From the NCBI GenBank assembly GCA_963794165.1, contig CAWCCT010000001.1, forward strand, positions 1 to 64,000: a stretch of DNA of 64,000 bases. The letters are read 5' to 3'. This document shows positions 42,140-51,394 of this stretch, in pieces. Within the stretch, counting starts at the first letter, position 1; every line of letters begins with the position of its first letter. The notes beneath the pieces were generated by a model. That model saw only the letters and a program-made list of their open reading frames with translations, ran no database searches and was not told where the DNA came from. The DNA comes from PALSA-350 sp963794165. Its GTDB lineage: Bacteria > Acidobacteriota > Terriglobia > Terriglobales > Acidobacteriaceae. A program made the position numbers and the translations under genes.

Positions 42140-42715
42140 CTAGTAGGTTAGAACCCAACCATCGTGAGTCAGCAGCAGCGTGGCCTCATCGACCGGTTCT
42201 TCCGACGTGGCTTTTGCCACCATCGGAAAGGCGTTCCGTACTTCATCCTGCTTGGCCCAGCTGGGTGGGTTCTTCAACACAAAGTGGTATTCCACTTTAG
42301 TCAAAGGCATGCCTTGATAATCGACCGGCGGAGTGAACTTCTCCACGCTGGTTACCTCGCGGCGACCGTAGCAGAAGCGGCCCTTGCCTTCTGTCCGGCT
42401 ACCGGCAGCCGTCAGTACATAACGATTGATAACCTGGCCGCCCTCGGGGTTCTGTTCCTTCTCCAACAATCCAGCCTCAGCCAGCGCATCCAAGCGGCGG
42501 CGCGTTTCCGCCAGCAGCTTGTCATTCACCGCTACCTCGTAAGGAAAAGGCATGGGCTTGGCAAACAGGCAATCTTGATTGACTGAGTAATCGTGGTTGA
42601 GGGCAACCGCAAGATTCTCCTTGCTCGCCACTCTGCTATCTGCACAACCGGCTGCCAGTACGGCGCCCGCCGCCGCTAGCATCGCCACTTGAATTGACTT
42701 GGTAACCCGCTTCAT
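42140..42715 (-). CDS. Lipoprotein of unknown function
   Basis: A 191-residue lipoprotein. Signal MKRVTKSIQVAMLAAAGAVLAAGC ends in lipobox LAAGC, with Asp two residues after the Cys. The mature part alternates helix (DKLLAETRRRLDALAEAGLL, winged-helix-like) and beta strands. ATG 42715 is preferred over an in-frame codon at 42748, since the signal starts there and GGGGAA lies upstream. No recognised domain. Confidence 0.75.
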   Translation of the reverse strand: MKRVTKSIQVAMLAAAGAVLAAGCADSRVASKENLAVALNHDYSVNQDCLFAKPMPFPYEVAVNDKLLAETRRRLDALAEAGLLEKEQNPEGGQVINRYVLTAAGSRTEGKGRFCYGRREVTSVEKFTPPVDYQGMPLTKVEYHFVLKNPPSWAKQDEVRNAFPMVAKATSEEPVDEATLLLTHDGWVLTY

Positions 42716-43030
42716 CGTTCCCCCTGGTGTAACCGCGACTTCCTGCAAGAGTGAGACTAATGGAAATTCAGAAGAACGCTATCTTACGAAACGGGTAGCG
42801 CAGCGAACGAGTGGTGTCACTTTAGCGCCATTACTCGCGCGCACCAGGGTAACCGGCCTCAGGGTGACCACCAAAAAGTAACTGTATTGATTACATATTG
42901 TTCTGATCGCAGCGTTTCCCTTTCAGGAATACTCCCGGTTCTAGCGGGCTTCAGCCGGGGCCGCCCGGACCTGTTATTCTTTTTGAGACACTGGTAGCGA
43001 TGCGGCCCTTTCGGCCTGAAAGGAACAAGC
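42716..43030. other. Intergenic region between divergent genes
   Basis: No gene is supported. It contains GC-rich short palindromes such as gcgggcttcagcc with ggccgcccgg (about 42948-42970), possibly a decayed family A fragment. It must hold the divergent promoters for the lipoprotein and the small basic protein. Confidence 0.4.
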
Positions 43031-43270
43031 TTGAACGACCAGATACTGAACGCCATCGATGAAGAGATCGCGAAGTTGCGCCAGGCGCGCGCCATCCTCG
43101 CGGACAGCAGCAGGCCCTCTGCCGGCACGACGGCATCCGAGGCCACTGCCGCCGGGCCGGCGCCGCGGCGCAAGCTAAGCGCTAAGGCACGCCGCGCCAT
43201 CGCAGAAGCGCAACGCAAGCGTTGGGCCAAAGTCAAGAGCCAGAAGAAGGCCGCTGCCCCGGCAAGCTAG
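43031..43270 (+). CDS. Small basic protein, three-member paralogue family (copy 3)
   Basis: A 79-residue basic protein. TTG start 43031 (NDQILNAIDEEIAKLRQA) has AAAGGAAC upstream. It has a coiled-coil-like N-terminal helix, an Ala/Ser/Thr linker, and the C-terminal motif LSAKARRAIAEAQRKRWAKV. Two of the three family members use TTG starts. Possibly nucleic-acid-binding; function unknown. Confidence 0.7.
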   Translation: MNDQILNAIDEEIAKLRQARAILADSSRPSAGTTASEATAAGPAPRRKLSAKARRAIAEAQRKRWAKVKSQKKAAAPAS

Positions 43271-43712
43271 GAAAGCAACAACACCTGGCAGGGACAAACG
43301 TAACGATCAGCGATCGGTTCGACTGACTAGGATGCGCAGCTTGCTTCCATGAGATGCATTCGCACGGACGTTCCTCTTCAACCCTATAGCCCGCACTATC
43401 GTGGACGTCCCCGCCTGCGTTATCCTCATCCCAGTCCTGGGTAGACGCGGTGTGCGTCTCCTGACGCGGATGCATCGTCTATGGTTTACGTGCCGAAGAA
43501 TTTCTTGGGCCAGAGGCTTGTCCCACGGTTCGTGAATAAATGATGACTGCGGGTCAGGATCTGCCTTTTTAGTACCGATCAGCTTCCTTGGGTGGTTATG
43601 CAAAACCTTCTAATAACGTCCTCCCGCGCGCGCTGTCGTCCCTACCTGTGAATTACCCTTCCCGGACTGACATTTGCAGCAGCAACAAGAAAGAGGGGCA
43701 CCAGATCCATTG
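43271..43712. other. Intergenic region upstream of the RND operon
   Basis: About 440 bp without a convincing gene. Short open frames on both strands lack ribosome sites and protein-like composition. The promoter of the efflux operon must lie here or within the adaptor's uncertain start. No divergent TetR-type regulator is present, unlike many RND operons. Confidence 0.4.
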
Positions 43713-44975
43713 ATGCAAGACGACATTCGAGACAGGCGAGACGTAGCGGAGCCGCGCGCTACCGAGTCCCATATTGGACCAGACCATCAATTACCCCCTC
43801 CCAAGCGCTCCGGGCTGATCCGCATAGTGGTATGGGTGGTCATTCTGCTTCTCTTCGGCCTGCTTTTCTGGTGGATTTTGACCCATCACGTGCAATCGGC
43901 GGCGCGTCCGGCGGGCAGGCGAGGCGCTGCCGGGGCAGCCGTGACCATCAACACCGTCACCGCCAATAAGGGCAGCATCGGTGTCTACCTGCAGGCCATC
44001 GGCACCGTGACCCCGGTTTATACCGACACCATCAACGCCCAGGTCACCGGCACCATCACCCAGGTGCTGTACCGCGAAAGCCAGTTGGTGCACAAAGGCC
44101 AGCCTCTGATCCAGATTGACCCTCGCCCCTATGCCGCCAACGTGCTCACGGCCCAGGGAGCGCTGGAGCGCGATACCAACCTGCTGGCGCAGGCGCAAAT
44201 GGACCTCAAGCGCTACCAGGATGCCTGGGCGCGCAATGCCATCCCCAAGCAGACCCTCGACGACCAGGAGAAGCTGGTGCTGCAGGACCAGGGCACGGTG
44301 AAGGCGGATCAGGGGACCCTGCAATACGATCAGACGCAATTGGCATTCTGCCGCATCACCTCCCCGATTGACGGCCGCGTGGGTCTTCGGCTGGTCGACC
44401 CCGGTAACCTGGCAACCGCCAACAGCACCACGGCGCTGGTGGTCATCACCCAGATGCAGCCCATCACCGTGGTCTTCACCATCCCTGAAGACAACGTGAC
44501 CCAACTGCAACAGCAAATGCGCCTGGGCAAGCCGCTGCCGGTCGATGCCTACGATCGCTCCGAAGAGAACAAGCTGGCATCGGGAAAGCTGCTGAGCACC
44601 GATAACCAGATCGACACCACTACCGGCACGCTGAAACTGCGCGCCATCTTCGACAACAAGAACAACGTTCTCTTCCCCAATCTGTTTGTGAATGCCCGCC
44701 TGCTGCTGAAGACCCTGGACAACGTGATCCTGATTCCGTCCTCGGCCATCCAGCACAACGGCGACGCTTCGTTCGTCTTTCTGATCCAGAACGGCGTGGC
44801 CCACATCCACAACATCAAGCCGGGCGTAAGTCAAGGGCCAAACACCGAAGTACAGGGACTAAACGCAGGAGATGTTGTGGCCGACAGCAGCTTTGAAAAG
44901 CTGCAGGACGGCTCCAAGGTCACCGTCACCAAGCAGGTGCTTCTTCCTTCCAACAGCGAGACGAATGCCCCGTGA
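43713..44975 (+). CDS. RND efflux periplasmic adaptor subunit (MdtA-like)
   Basis: A 420-residue membrane fusion protein. One N-terminal transmembrane helix (IRIVVWVVILLLFGLLFWWIL) is followed by the barrel-sandwich hybrid (GTVTPVYTDTINAQVTGTI, QPLIQIDPRPY), a helical hairpin (QAQMDLKRYQDAWARNAIPKQ), and beta-barrel and proximal domains. It joins the inner-membrane pump to the outer-membrane channel. Start is uncertain: ATG 43713, or TTG 43674 with 13 more residues. The last bases overlap the first permease (GTGA). Confidence 0.9.
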   Translation: MQDDIRDRRDVAEPRATESHIGPDHQLPPPKRSGLIRIVVWVVILLLFGLLFWWILTHHVQSAARPAGRRGAAGAAVTINTVTANKGSIGVYLQAIGTVTPVYTDTINAQVTGTITQVLYRESQLVHKGQPLIQIDPRPYAANVLTAQGALERDTNLLAQAQMDLKRYQDAWARNAIPKQTLDDQEKLVLQDQGTVKADQGTLQYDQTQLAFCRITSPIDGRVGLRLVDPGNLATANSTTALVVITQMQPITVVFTIPEDNVTQLQQQMRLGKPLPVDAYDRSEENKLASGKLLSTDNQIDTTTGTLKLRAIFDNKNNVLFPNLFVNARLLLKTLDNVILIPSSAIQHNGDASFVFLIQNGVAHIHNIKPGVSQGPNTEVQGLNAGDVVADSSFEKLQDGSKVTVTKQVLLPSNSETNAP

Positions 44976-47900
44976 GCCCGTCCCGTCCATTTATTTTGCG
45001 GCCGGTCGCGACCTCGTTGCTGATGGCCGCCATCATGCTGGTAGGCATCGTGGCCTACACGCAGTTGCCGGTCTCGGCTCTGCCTGAGGTCGACTACCCG
45101 ACCATCCAGGTGCTTACGTTCTATCCCGGGGCCAGCCCGGACGTGGTCGCTACCACCGTGACGGCGCCGTTGGAACGCCAGTTCGGCGAAATGCAGGGTC
45201 TGAGCCAGATGACCTCGACCAGCTCCGGCGCCACCTCGGTCGTGGTGCTGCAGTTCAACCTCTCCCTGAACATCGACATCGCCGAGGAAGAGGTGCAGTC
45301 GGCCATCAACGCCGCGCAAAGCTTCCTGCCCGCGGATCTGCCCGCGCCCCCCATCTACAGCAAGACCAATCCCGCGGACGCGCCCGTGCTGACGCTGGGC
45401 ATCACCTCCAAAACACTGCCCCTCTCCCAGGTGGAGGACATGGTCGACACCCGCCTGGCGCCCAAGATTTCGCAATTGAACGGCGTAGGGCTGGTCAGCA
45501 TCAGCGGCGGCCAGAAGCCGGCCGTGCGCATCCAGGTAAACCCGGCACAGCTGCAGTCCTACGGCATCGACATGGAGGCGGTGCGCACCGCGCTGGTCGC
45601 CGCCAGCGTAAACCAGGCCAAAGGAAACTTTGACGGACCCCGCCAGGATTACCAGATCGACGCCAACGACCAATTGGTCACCAGCGCCGACTACAAAGAT
45701 GTCGTCGTAGCCTATCGCAACAACGCCCCCGTATTTCTGCACGACGTAGCCAACGTTGTGAACGGAGTGGAGAACACCAAGCAGGCGGCCTGGATGAACC
45801 AGACCCCCGCGGTCATCCTCAACGTACAGCGCCAGCCCGGCGCCAACACCATCAGCGTAGTCAAGAGCATTCAGCTGCTGATGCCCCAACTGCAGGCCAA
45901 CCTTCCGTCAGGCATTGAGGTCACCACCCTGACCGACCTCACGACGGACATCAAGGCCTCGGTCGCGGACGTCGAATTCGAGCTGATGCTGACCATCGCC
46001 CTGGTGGTGATGGTGATCTTTCTTTTCTTACGTAACCTTTATGCCACCATCATCCCCAGCGTGGCGGTGCCGCTGTCGATCGTCGGCACCTTCGCCGCCA
46101 TGTATGGGCTGGGCTACTCACTCGACAACCTGTCCCTGATGGCGCTCACCATCTCCACCGGCTTCGTGGTGGATGACGCCATCGTCATGATCGAGAACAT
46201 CTCCCGCTACCTGGAAGAAGGCCATACGCCCATGCAGGCGGCCCTCGAAGGCGCGGAGCAGATCGGCTTCACCATCGTTTCGCTCACAGTGTCGCTGATC
46301 GCCGTGCTCATCCCGCTGCTCTTTATGGGCGATGTGGTGGGCCGCTTGTTCCGCGAGTTCGCCGTGACCCTGGCGGTCACCATCATCATCTCCGCGGTGG
46401 TCTCGCTGACCCTCACCCCGATGATGTGCTCGCGTATCCTGCGCCACAATCCGAAGGAGAAGGAGGGCCGGTTTTACAAGGCATCGGAACGTGTCTTCGA
46501 GCGCATGATTGCCTTCTACGGGCGCACCCTGCGGGTGGTTCTGCAATTCCAGGGGATAACGCTGCTGGTGGCGCTGGGCACGCTGGTGCTCACCGTCATC
46601 CTCTACATCATCATCCCCAAAGGCTTCTTCCCCATTCAGGATACGGGCGTGATCCAGGGAATCTCGCAGGCGCCCGCTTCAATCTCCTTCCAGGCCATGG
46701 CTTCTGCGCAACAGGAACTGGCCAAAATCATCCTGCAGGATCCGGCGGTCGAAAGCCTCTCCTCCTTCATCGGCGCCGACGGGACCAACACCACTCTGAA
46801 CAGCGGACGCATGTCGATCAACCTCAAGCCGCTGAACCAGCGTGATCTGAGCGCCGCGGATGTGGTCCGCCGCCTCAACAACAGCCTGGCCCAGGTGGGC
46901 GGGATCAAGCTCTACATGCAGCCGGTGCAGAACATCACCGTCGACGACCGGGTAAGCCGGACCCAATATCAGTACACGCTCGAAGATCCGGACGTAAACG
47001 AGCTGAATCAGTGGTCCAATCGCTTCGTCGACAAGCTGAAGCAACTGCCGCAGCTGGAAGACGTAGCCACGGACCAACAAACCGGCGGTCTCACGGTGAC
47101 GTTAGGGATCGACCGGGTCAGCGCTTCGCGGATGGGCCTCGCCCCCTCGACGCTCGACAATACCCTGTATGACGCCTTCGGCCAGCGGCAAATCAACACC
47201 ATGTACACCCAGCTCAATCAGTACCACGTGATCCTGGAGGCGCAGCCGCAATTTCAGAAGGATCCGGGCAAGCTGAACAAGCTATACATTCAATCCAACG
47301 CCTCCTCGGGGGCCAGCGGCGCGGCCGCCAGCACTTCCTTCTCGGCATCGGCATCGGCGTCTGCCGGTTCGAATGCAACCACCGAGTCGGCCCTTTACAC
47401 CCCTTCCTCCGGAGTGCTCACCCCCCCGGCGAAAACCCTGGCGCCCACGACCAACACCACCGGCTCCAGTTCCGCCAATACCACCACCAGCTCCACTCCC
47501 AGCAACGCTGTCCCGCTGGCCGCCTTCACCCACGTTTCTCGGGGTACGGAGCTGCTTTCGATCAATCACCAGGGTCAGTTCCCTTCGGTGACGATTTCCT
47601 TCAATCTGGCCGGCAATGCGGCCCTGGGGGATGCCCTCACCGTAATCAACAAGGCTGCCAAGGATTTGAACTTCCCCCCCAGCGTCCAGGGGAGCTTCCA
47701 GGGAACGGCTGCGGCCTTCGAGAACTCACTGTCGAACGAAGCCCTGCTGATTCTCGCCGCCCTGGTCACGGTGTACATCGTTCTGGGTGTGCTCTACGAG
47801 AGCTTTATCCATCCCATCACCATTCTCTCCACCTTGCCTTCGGCCGGCGTGGGTGCGTTGCTTTCGCTGATGTTGTTCAAGCAGAACCTGAGCGTGGTGG

Positions 47901-48289
47901 CGATTATCGGCATCATCCTGCTGATCGGTATCGTGAAAAAGAACGGCATCATGATGGTCGATTTCGCGCTGGAAGGGGAGCGCCAGCGTGGCCTGAACTC
48001 GACCGATGCGATCTACGAGGCTAGCCTGCTGCGCTTCCGGCCGATCATGATGACCACCATGGCGGCCTTGCTGGGCGGCATCCCGCTGGCCTTTGGCACG
48101 GGCATCGGCTCCGAACTTCGCCGCCCACTGGGCATTGCCATGGTCGGCGGTTTGCTACTGAGCCAGGTGCTCACCCTGTACACCACGCCCGTCATTTACA
48201 TCTTCTTCGACAACCTGTCGCAACGCTTTGCGGGCGCAGGCAGCAGGCATGGCGGCGGCCCTGAGCCCATGCCGGCAGGTGAAATATGA
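44972..48289 (+). CDS. RND multidrug efflux permease 1 (MdtB-like)
   Basis: A 1105-residue inner-membrane proton-driven pump. The N-terminal SRPFILRPVATSLLMAAIML is a typical RND start. Two large periplasmic domains and 12 TM helices follow, with TM4 carrying DDAIVMIENISRYLEEG. A 70-80-residue Ser/Thr/Ala-rich stretch is inserted about residues 775-850, in the second periplasmic domain; it is absent from its neighbour and makes the protein longer than the usual 1040. GTG start overlaps the adaptor stop. It probably pairs with permease 2 as a heterotrimer, as in MdtBC. Confidence 0.93.
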   Translation: MSPSRPFILRPVATSLLMAAIMLVGIVAYTQLPVSALPEVDYPTIQVLTFYPGASPDVVATTVTAPLERQFGEMQGLSQMTSTSSGATSVVVLQFNLSLNIDIAEEEVQSAINAAQSFLPADLPAPPIYSKTNPADAPVLTLGITSKTLPLSQVEDMVDTRLAPKISQLNGVGLVSISGGQKPAVRIQVNPAQLQSYGIDMEAVRTALVAASVNQAKGNFDGPRQDYQIDANDQLVTSADYKDVVVAYRNNAPVFLHDVANVVNGVENTKQAAWMNQTPAVILNVQRQPGANTISVVKSIQLLMPQLQANLPSGIEVTTLTDLTTDIKASVADVEFELMLTIALVVMVIFLFLRNLYATIIPSVAVPLSIVGTFAAMYGLGYSLDNLSLMALTISTGFVVDDAIVMIENISRYLEEGHTPMQAALEGAEQIGFTIVSLTVSLIAVLIPLLFMGDVVGRLFREFAVTLAVTIIISAVVSLTLTPMMCSRILRHNPKEKEGRFYKASERVFERMIAFYGRTLRVVLQFQGITLLVALGTLVLTVILYIIIPKGFFPIQDTGVIQGISQAPASISFQAMASAQQELAKIILQDPAVESLSSFIGADGTNTTLNSGRMSINLKPLNQRDLSAADVVRRLNNSLAQVGGIKLYMQPVQNITVDDRVSRTQYQYTLEDPDVNELNQWSNRFVDKLKQLPQLEDVATDQQTGGLTVTLGIDRVSASRMGLAPSTLDNTLYDAFGQRQINTMYTQLNQYHVILEAQPQFQKDPGKLNKLYIQSNASSGASGAAASTSFSASASASAGSNATTESALYTPSSGVLTPPAKTLAPTTNTTGSSSANTTTSSTPSNAVPLAAFTHVSRGTELLSINHQGQFPSVTISFNLAGNAALGDALTVINKAAKDLNFPPSVQGSFQGTAAAFENSLSNEALLILAALVTVYIVLGVLYESFIHPITILSTLPSAGVGALLSLMLFKQNLSVVAIIGIILLIGIVKKNGIMMVDFALEGERQRGLNSTDAIYEASLLRFRPIMMTTMAALLGGIPLAFGTGIGSELRRPLGIAMVGGLLLSQVLTLYTTPVIYIFFDNLSQRFAGAGSRHGGGPEPMPAGEI

Positions 48290-51200
48290 GCCTGTCCAGT
48301 CCCTTTATTCGCCGCCCGGTAGCCACCACGCTGCTCACGGCAGCGATCGCGCTGGCCGGCATAATCGCGTTTCAAATGTTGCCGGTTTCGCCCTTGCCGC
48401 AGGTCGACTTTCCGACCATTTCGGTCTCCGCCGGCCTGCCCGGGGCCAGCGCGCAGATCATGGCGTCTTCGGTCGCCACTCCGCTGGAACGTCAGTTCGG
48501 CCACATCGCCGGGATCACGGAGATGACGTCGTCCAGCTCTCTGGGCAGCACCAACGTAACCCTGCAGTTCGACCTGAGCCGCAACATCGACGCCGCCGCG
48601 CGCGACGTGGAAGCCGGCATCAATGCGGCCAGGACCTACCTGCCCGCCAACCTGCCCTCCAACCCCAGCTACCGCAAGGTCAACCCGGCCGACGCGCCCA
48701 TCATGATCATGAGTCTGACCTCGGATAAGTACGACCGGCAGACCATATACAACGCGGCCTCCACCATCATGGAGCAGAAGCTGTCGCAGATTCAGGGCGT
48801 GGGACAGGTGGGTGTGGGCGGCGGCGCCTATCCCTCGGTGCGCGTCGATGTAAACCCGGTGCAGCTGAATCGCTACGGACTGACGCTCGGGAATATCCAG
48901 TCCATGCTGAGCCTGCAGAATTCTGACCTGGCGCGGGGACAGCTCACCGACGGGCCGGTGACGGTGGATATCGTCACCGACGGGCAGCTTTCCAAGGCCG
49001 ATGAATACAAGCCCTTGATCGTGGGCCAGCACAACGGGCTGGCGGTCCGTCTTGCTGACGTCGCCGATGTTACCGACGCCGCCCAGAGCATCCGCACCGC
49101 CGGCTTCACCAATGGGATTCCCTCCATCGGCGTGATCATCTTCCGCCAGCCGGGCGCCAATATCATCCAGACCAACCAACGCATCCGCGACCAGCTCCCC
49201 TTTCTGCAGGCGGTGATGCCGCAGGGCATCAAGGCCACGGTGATTCTGGACCGCACCACCACCATCAAGGCATCGCTGCACGACGTCGAATCCTCGCTGA
49301 TCCTGTCGGTCATCCTGGTCATCCTGGTGGTTTTTGTGTTCCTGCGCAATGCCCGCGCCACCCTGATTCCCAGTGTCGCGGTTCCCGTCTCGCTGATCGG
49401 CACCTTCGCCGTGATGTATCTGCTTGACTACAGCCTGGACAATCTTTCGCTGATGGCGCTCACCATCTCCACCGGCTTCGTGGTGGATGACGCCATCGTG
49501 GTCATGGAGAATATCTCACGCTACCTGGAAATGGGCTTTCCCCCGGCGGTGGCCGCGCTCAAAGGCGCCAAGGAAATCGGCTTCACCGTGCTGACCATGA
49601 GCACGTCGTTGATCGCCGTTTTCATTCCTCTGCTGATGATGGGCGGCATTGTAGGCCGCCTCTTCCGTGAGTTTGCCATCACCCTGTCGACCGCCATCCT
49701 GGTCTCCATGGTGATCTCCTTAACCACCACTCCGATGATGTGCGCTCACTTGCTCAAAGACCCCAGGGGAGAGAAGCACGGGCGTATTTATCGCGCCAGC
49801 GAACGTTTCTTTGACGGGTTGCTGAATATCTACAAGCACTCCCTCTCCTGGGTGTTGGACAATTCGGGCTTGATGCTGGTGGTGCTGTTGCTGACCATCG
49901 CGCTGAACGTGGTGCTGATCATCAAGATTCCCAAAGGCTTCTTCCCGCAGCAAGACACCGGCGCACTGGTCGGCGGCATACAGGGGCCTCAGGACGCCTC
50001 CTTTCCGGTCATGGAAGCCTCGGCGCGTGCGATCGTCAAGACCGTCAAGGCTGATCCCGCGGTGCAGAACGTGATTTGCTACACCGGCGGCAACGGCGCC
50101 AGCAATGGTGGATTTGTGTACGTTGCTCTCAAGCCGCTCGACCAGCGCAAGATCGGCGCGCCGGAAATCATCAACCGCCTCCGTCCTAAGCTGAATCGCT
50201 TGCCAGTGGCTTCGGTATTTCTGCAGGCCGCACAGGATCTGCGTATCGGCGGACGGGGCAGCAACGCCCTCTACCAGTACACGCTGCAGGCGGACAATGT
50301 GACCGATCTCACTCACTGGGGACCGATCCTGCTGGCGCAGATCAAAAAACTTCCCGGCTTCCAGGATGTGAACAGCGACCAGCAAAATGGCGGTCTGGAT
50401 GAATTCCTGACTTACGACCGGGTCACGGCCGCCCGCCTGGGCCTTACTTCGCAGGCGATCGATAGCGCCCTTTACAGTGCCTTCGGCCAGTCCGAAGCAT
50501 CGGTGATTTACACCCAGTTGAATCAGTACTACGTGGTGTTGGAAGTAGCGCCCAGGTTCTTCCAGTCTCCTGAGGGGCTGAACTACACCTATCCCAGGGC
50601 TGCCAACGGGGTGACGCCCATCAGTGCGGTCAGCACGTTCCGTCCCAGCACCACCCCGCTGCAAGTGAACCATACCGGCGTGTTTCCATCCGTGACGGTA
50701 TCCTTCAACCTCGCGCCTGGCCTGTCGTTGAGTGACGCCACCCTGGCCATCAACCAGTTACAGACCAAGCTCGGTCTGCCATCGACCATCCGCGGATTCT
50801 TCGCCGGCACTCTCCAGGCCTATCAGCAATCCCTGGCCACGGAGCCGATCCTGGTCACTACGGCTCTGCTGGCGGTGTACATCGTGCTGGGTATTTTGTA
50901 CGAGAGCCTGGTGCATCCGCTCACCATCATCTCTACTTTGCCTCCAGCCAGTGTTGGAGCCATGCTGGCTCTGCTAGTGTTCCATAATGATCTCAACGTC
51001 ATCTCCATCATTGGCATCGTGCTGCTGATCGGCCTGGTGAAGAAAAATGCCATTATGATGATTGATTTCGCGCTGGTTGCGGAGCGGGAGCACGGCAAGA
51101 GCACGACCGATGCCATCTTCGAGGCCTGCATGCTGCGCTTCCGGCCGATCATGATGACCACCCTGGCTGCCCTGTTTGGCGCGATCCCGCTGGCATTCGG

Positions 51201-51384
51201 CACCGGTACCGGTTCGGAGCTGCGGCAACCGCTGGGCATTACCATTGTGGGGGGCTTGATCGTGAGCCAGATGCTGACTCTGTACACCACCCCGGTAATC
51301 TATCTCTATATGGACCGCTTGCGGTTGCGGGCCCTGGGGAGACATCACGACACTTTCACGGCTAATCCCGAGGGAGCCGTCTAG
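48286..51384 (+). CDS. RND multidrug efflux permease 2 (MdtC-like)
   Basis: A 1032-residue pump of normal length, related to permease 1. It starts SLSSPFIRRPVATTLLTAAIAL; TM4 has STGFVVDDAIVVMENISRYLEMG, with the proton-relay Asp pair. The ATG overlaps the end of permease 1 (ATGA), so the two are made in step. The two-permease design is known from MdtABC, exporters of bile salts, novobiocin and metals. The substrate here is unknown. Confidence 0.93.
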   Translation: MSLSSPFIRRPVATTLLTAAIALAGIIAFQMLPVSPLPQVDFPTISVSAGLPGASAQIMASSVATPLERQFGHIAGITEMTSSSSLGSTNVTLQFDLSRNIDAAARDVEAGINAARTYLPANLPSNPSYRKVNPADAPIMIMSLTSDKYDRQTIYNAASTIMEQKLSQIQGVGQVGVGGGAYPSVRVDVNPVQLNRYGLTLGNIQSMLSLQNSDLARGQLTDGPVTVDIVTDGQLSKADEYKPLIVGQHNGLAVRLADVADVTDAAQSIRTAGFTNGIPSIGVIIFRQPGANIIQTNQRIRDQLPFLQAVMPQGIKATVILDRTTTIKASLHDVESSLILSVILVILVVFVFLRNARATLIPSVAVPVSLIGTFAVMYLLDYSLDNLSLMALTISTGFVVDDAIVVMENISRYLEMGFPPAVAALKGAKEIGFTVLTMSTSLIAVFIPLLMMGGIVGRLFREFAITLSTAILVSMVISLTTTPMMCAHLLKDPRGEKHGRIYRASERFFDGLLNIYKHSLSWVLDNSGLMLVVLLLTIALNVVLIIKIPKGFFPQQDTGALVGGIQGPQDASFPVMEASARAIVKTVKADPAVQNVICYTGGNGASNGGFVYVALKPLDQRKIGAPEIINRLRPKLNRLPVASVFLQAAQDLRIGGRGSNALYQYTLQADNVTDLTHWGPILLAQIKKLPGFQDVNSDQQNGGLDEFLTYDRVTAARLGLTSQAIDSALYSAFGQSEASVIYTQLNQYYVVLEVAPRFFQSPEGLNYTYPRAANGVTPISAVSTFRPSTTPLQVNHTGVFPSVTVSFNLAPGLSLSDATLAINQLQTKLGLPSTIRGFFAGTLQAYQQSLATEPILVTTALLAVYIVLGILYESLVHPLTIISTLPPASVGAMLALLVFHNDLNVISIIGIVLLIGLVKKNAIMMIDFALVAEREHGKSTTDAIFEACMLRFRPIMMTTLAALFGAIPLAFGTGTGSELRQPLGITIVGGLIVSQMLTLYTTPVIYLYMDRLRLRALGRHHDTFTANPEGAV

Positions 51385-51394
51385 GAAAGCTTGT

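Noticed and set aside
43307..43603. 98-codon minus-strand frame upstream of the RND operon
   Set aside because: Composition is Arg/His/Thr-rich without domain or ribosome site. It is divergent to the efflux operon, but no regulator signature (TetR, MarR) was seen.
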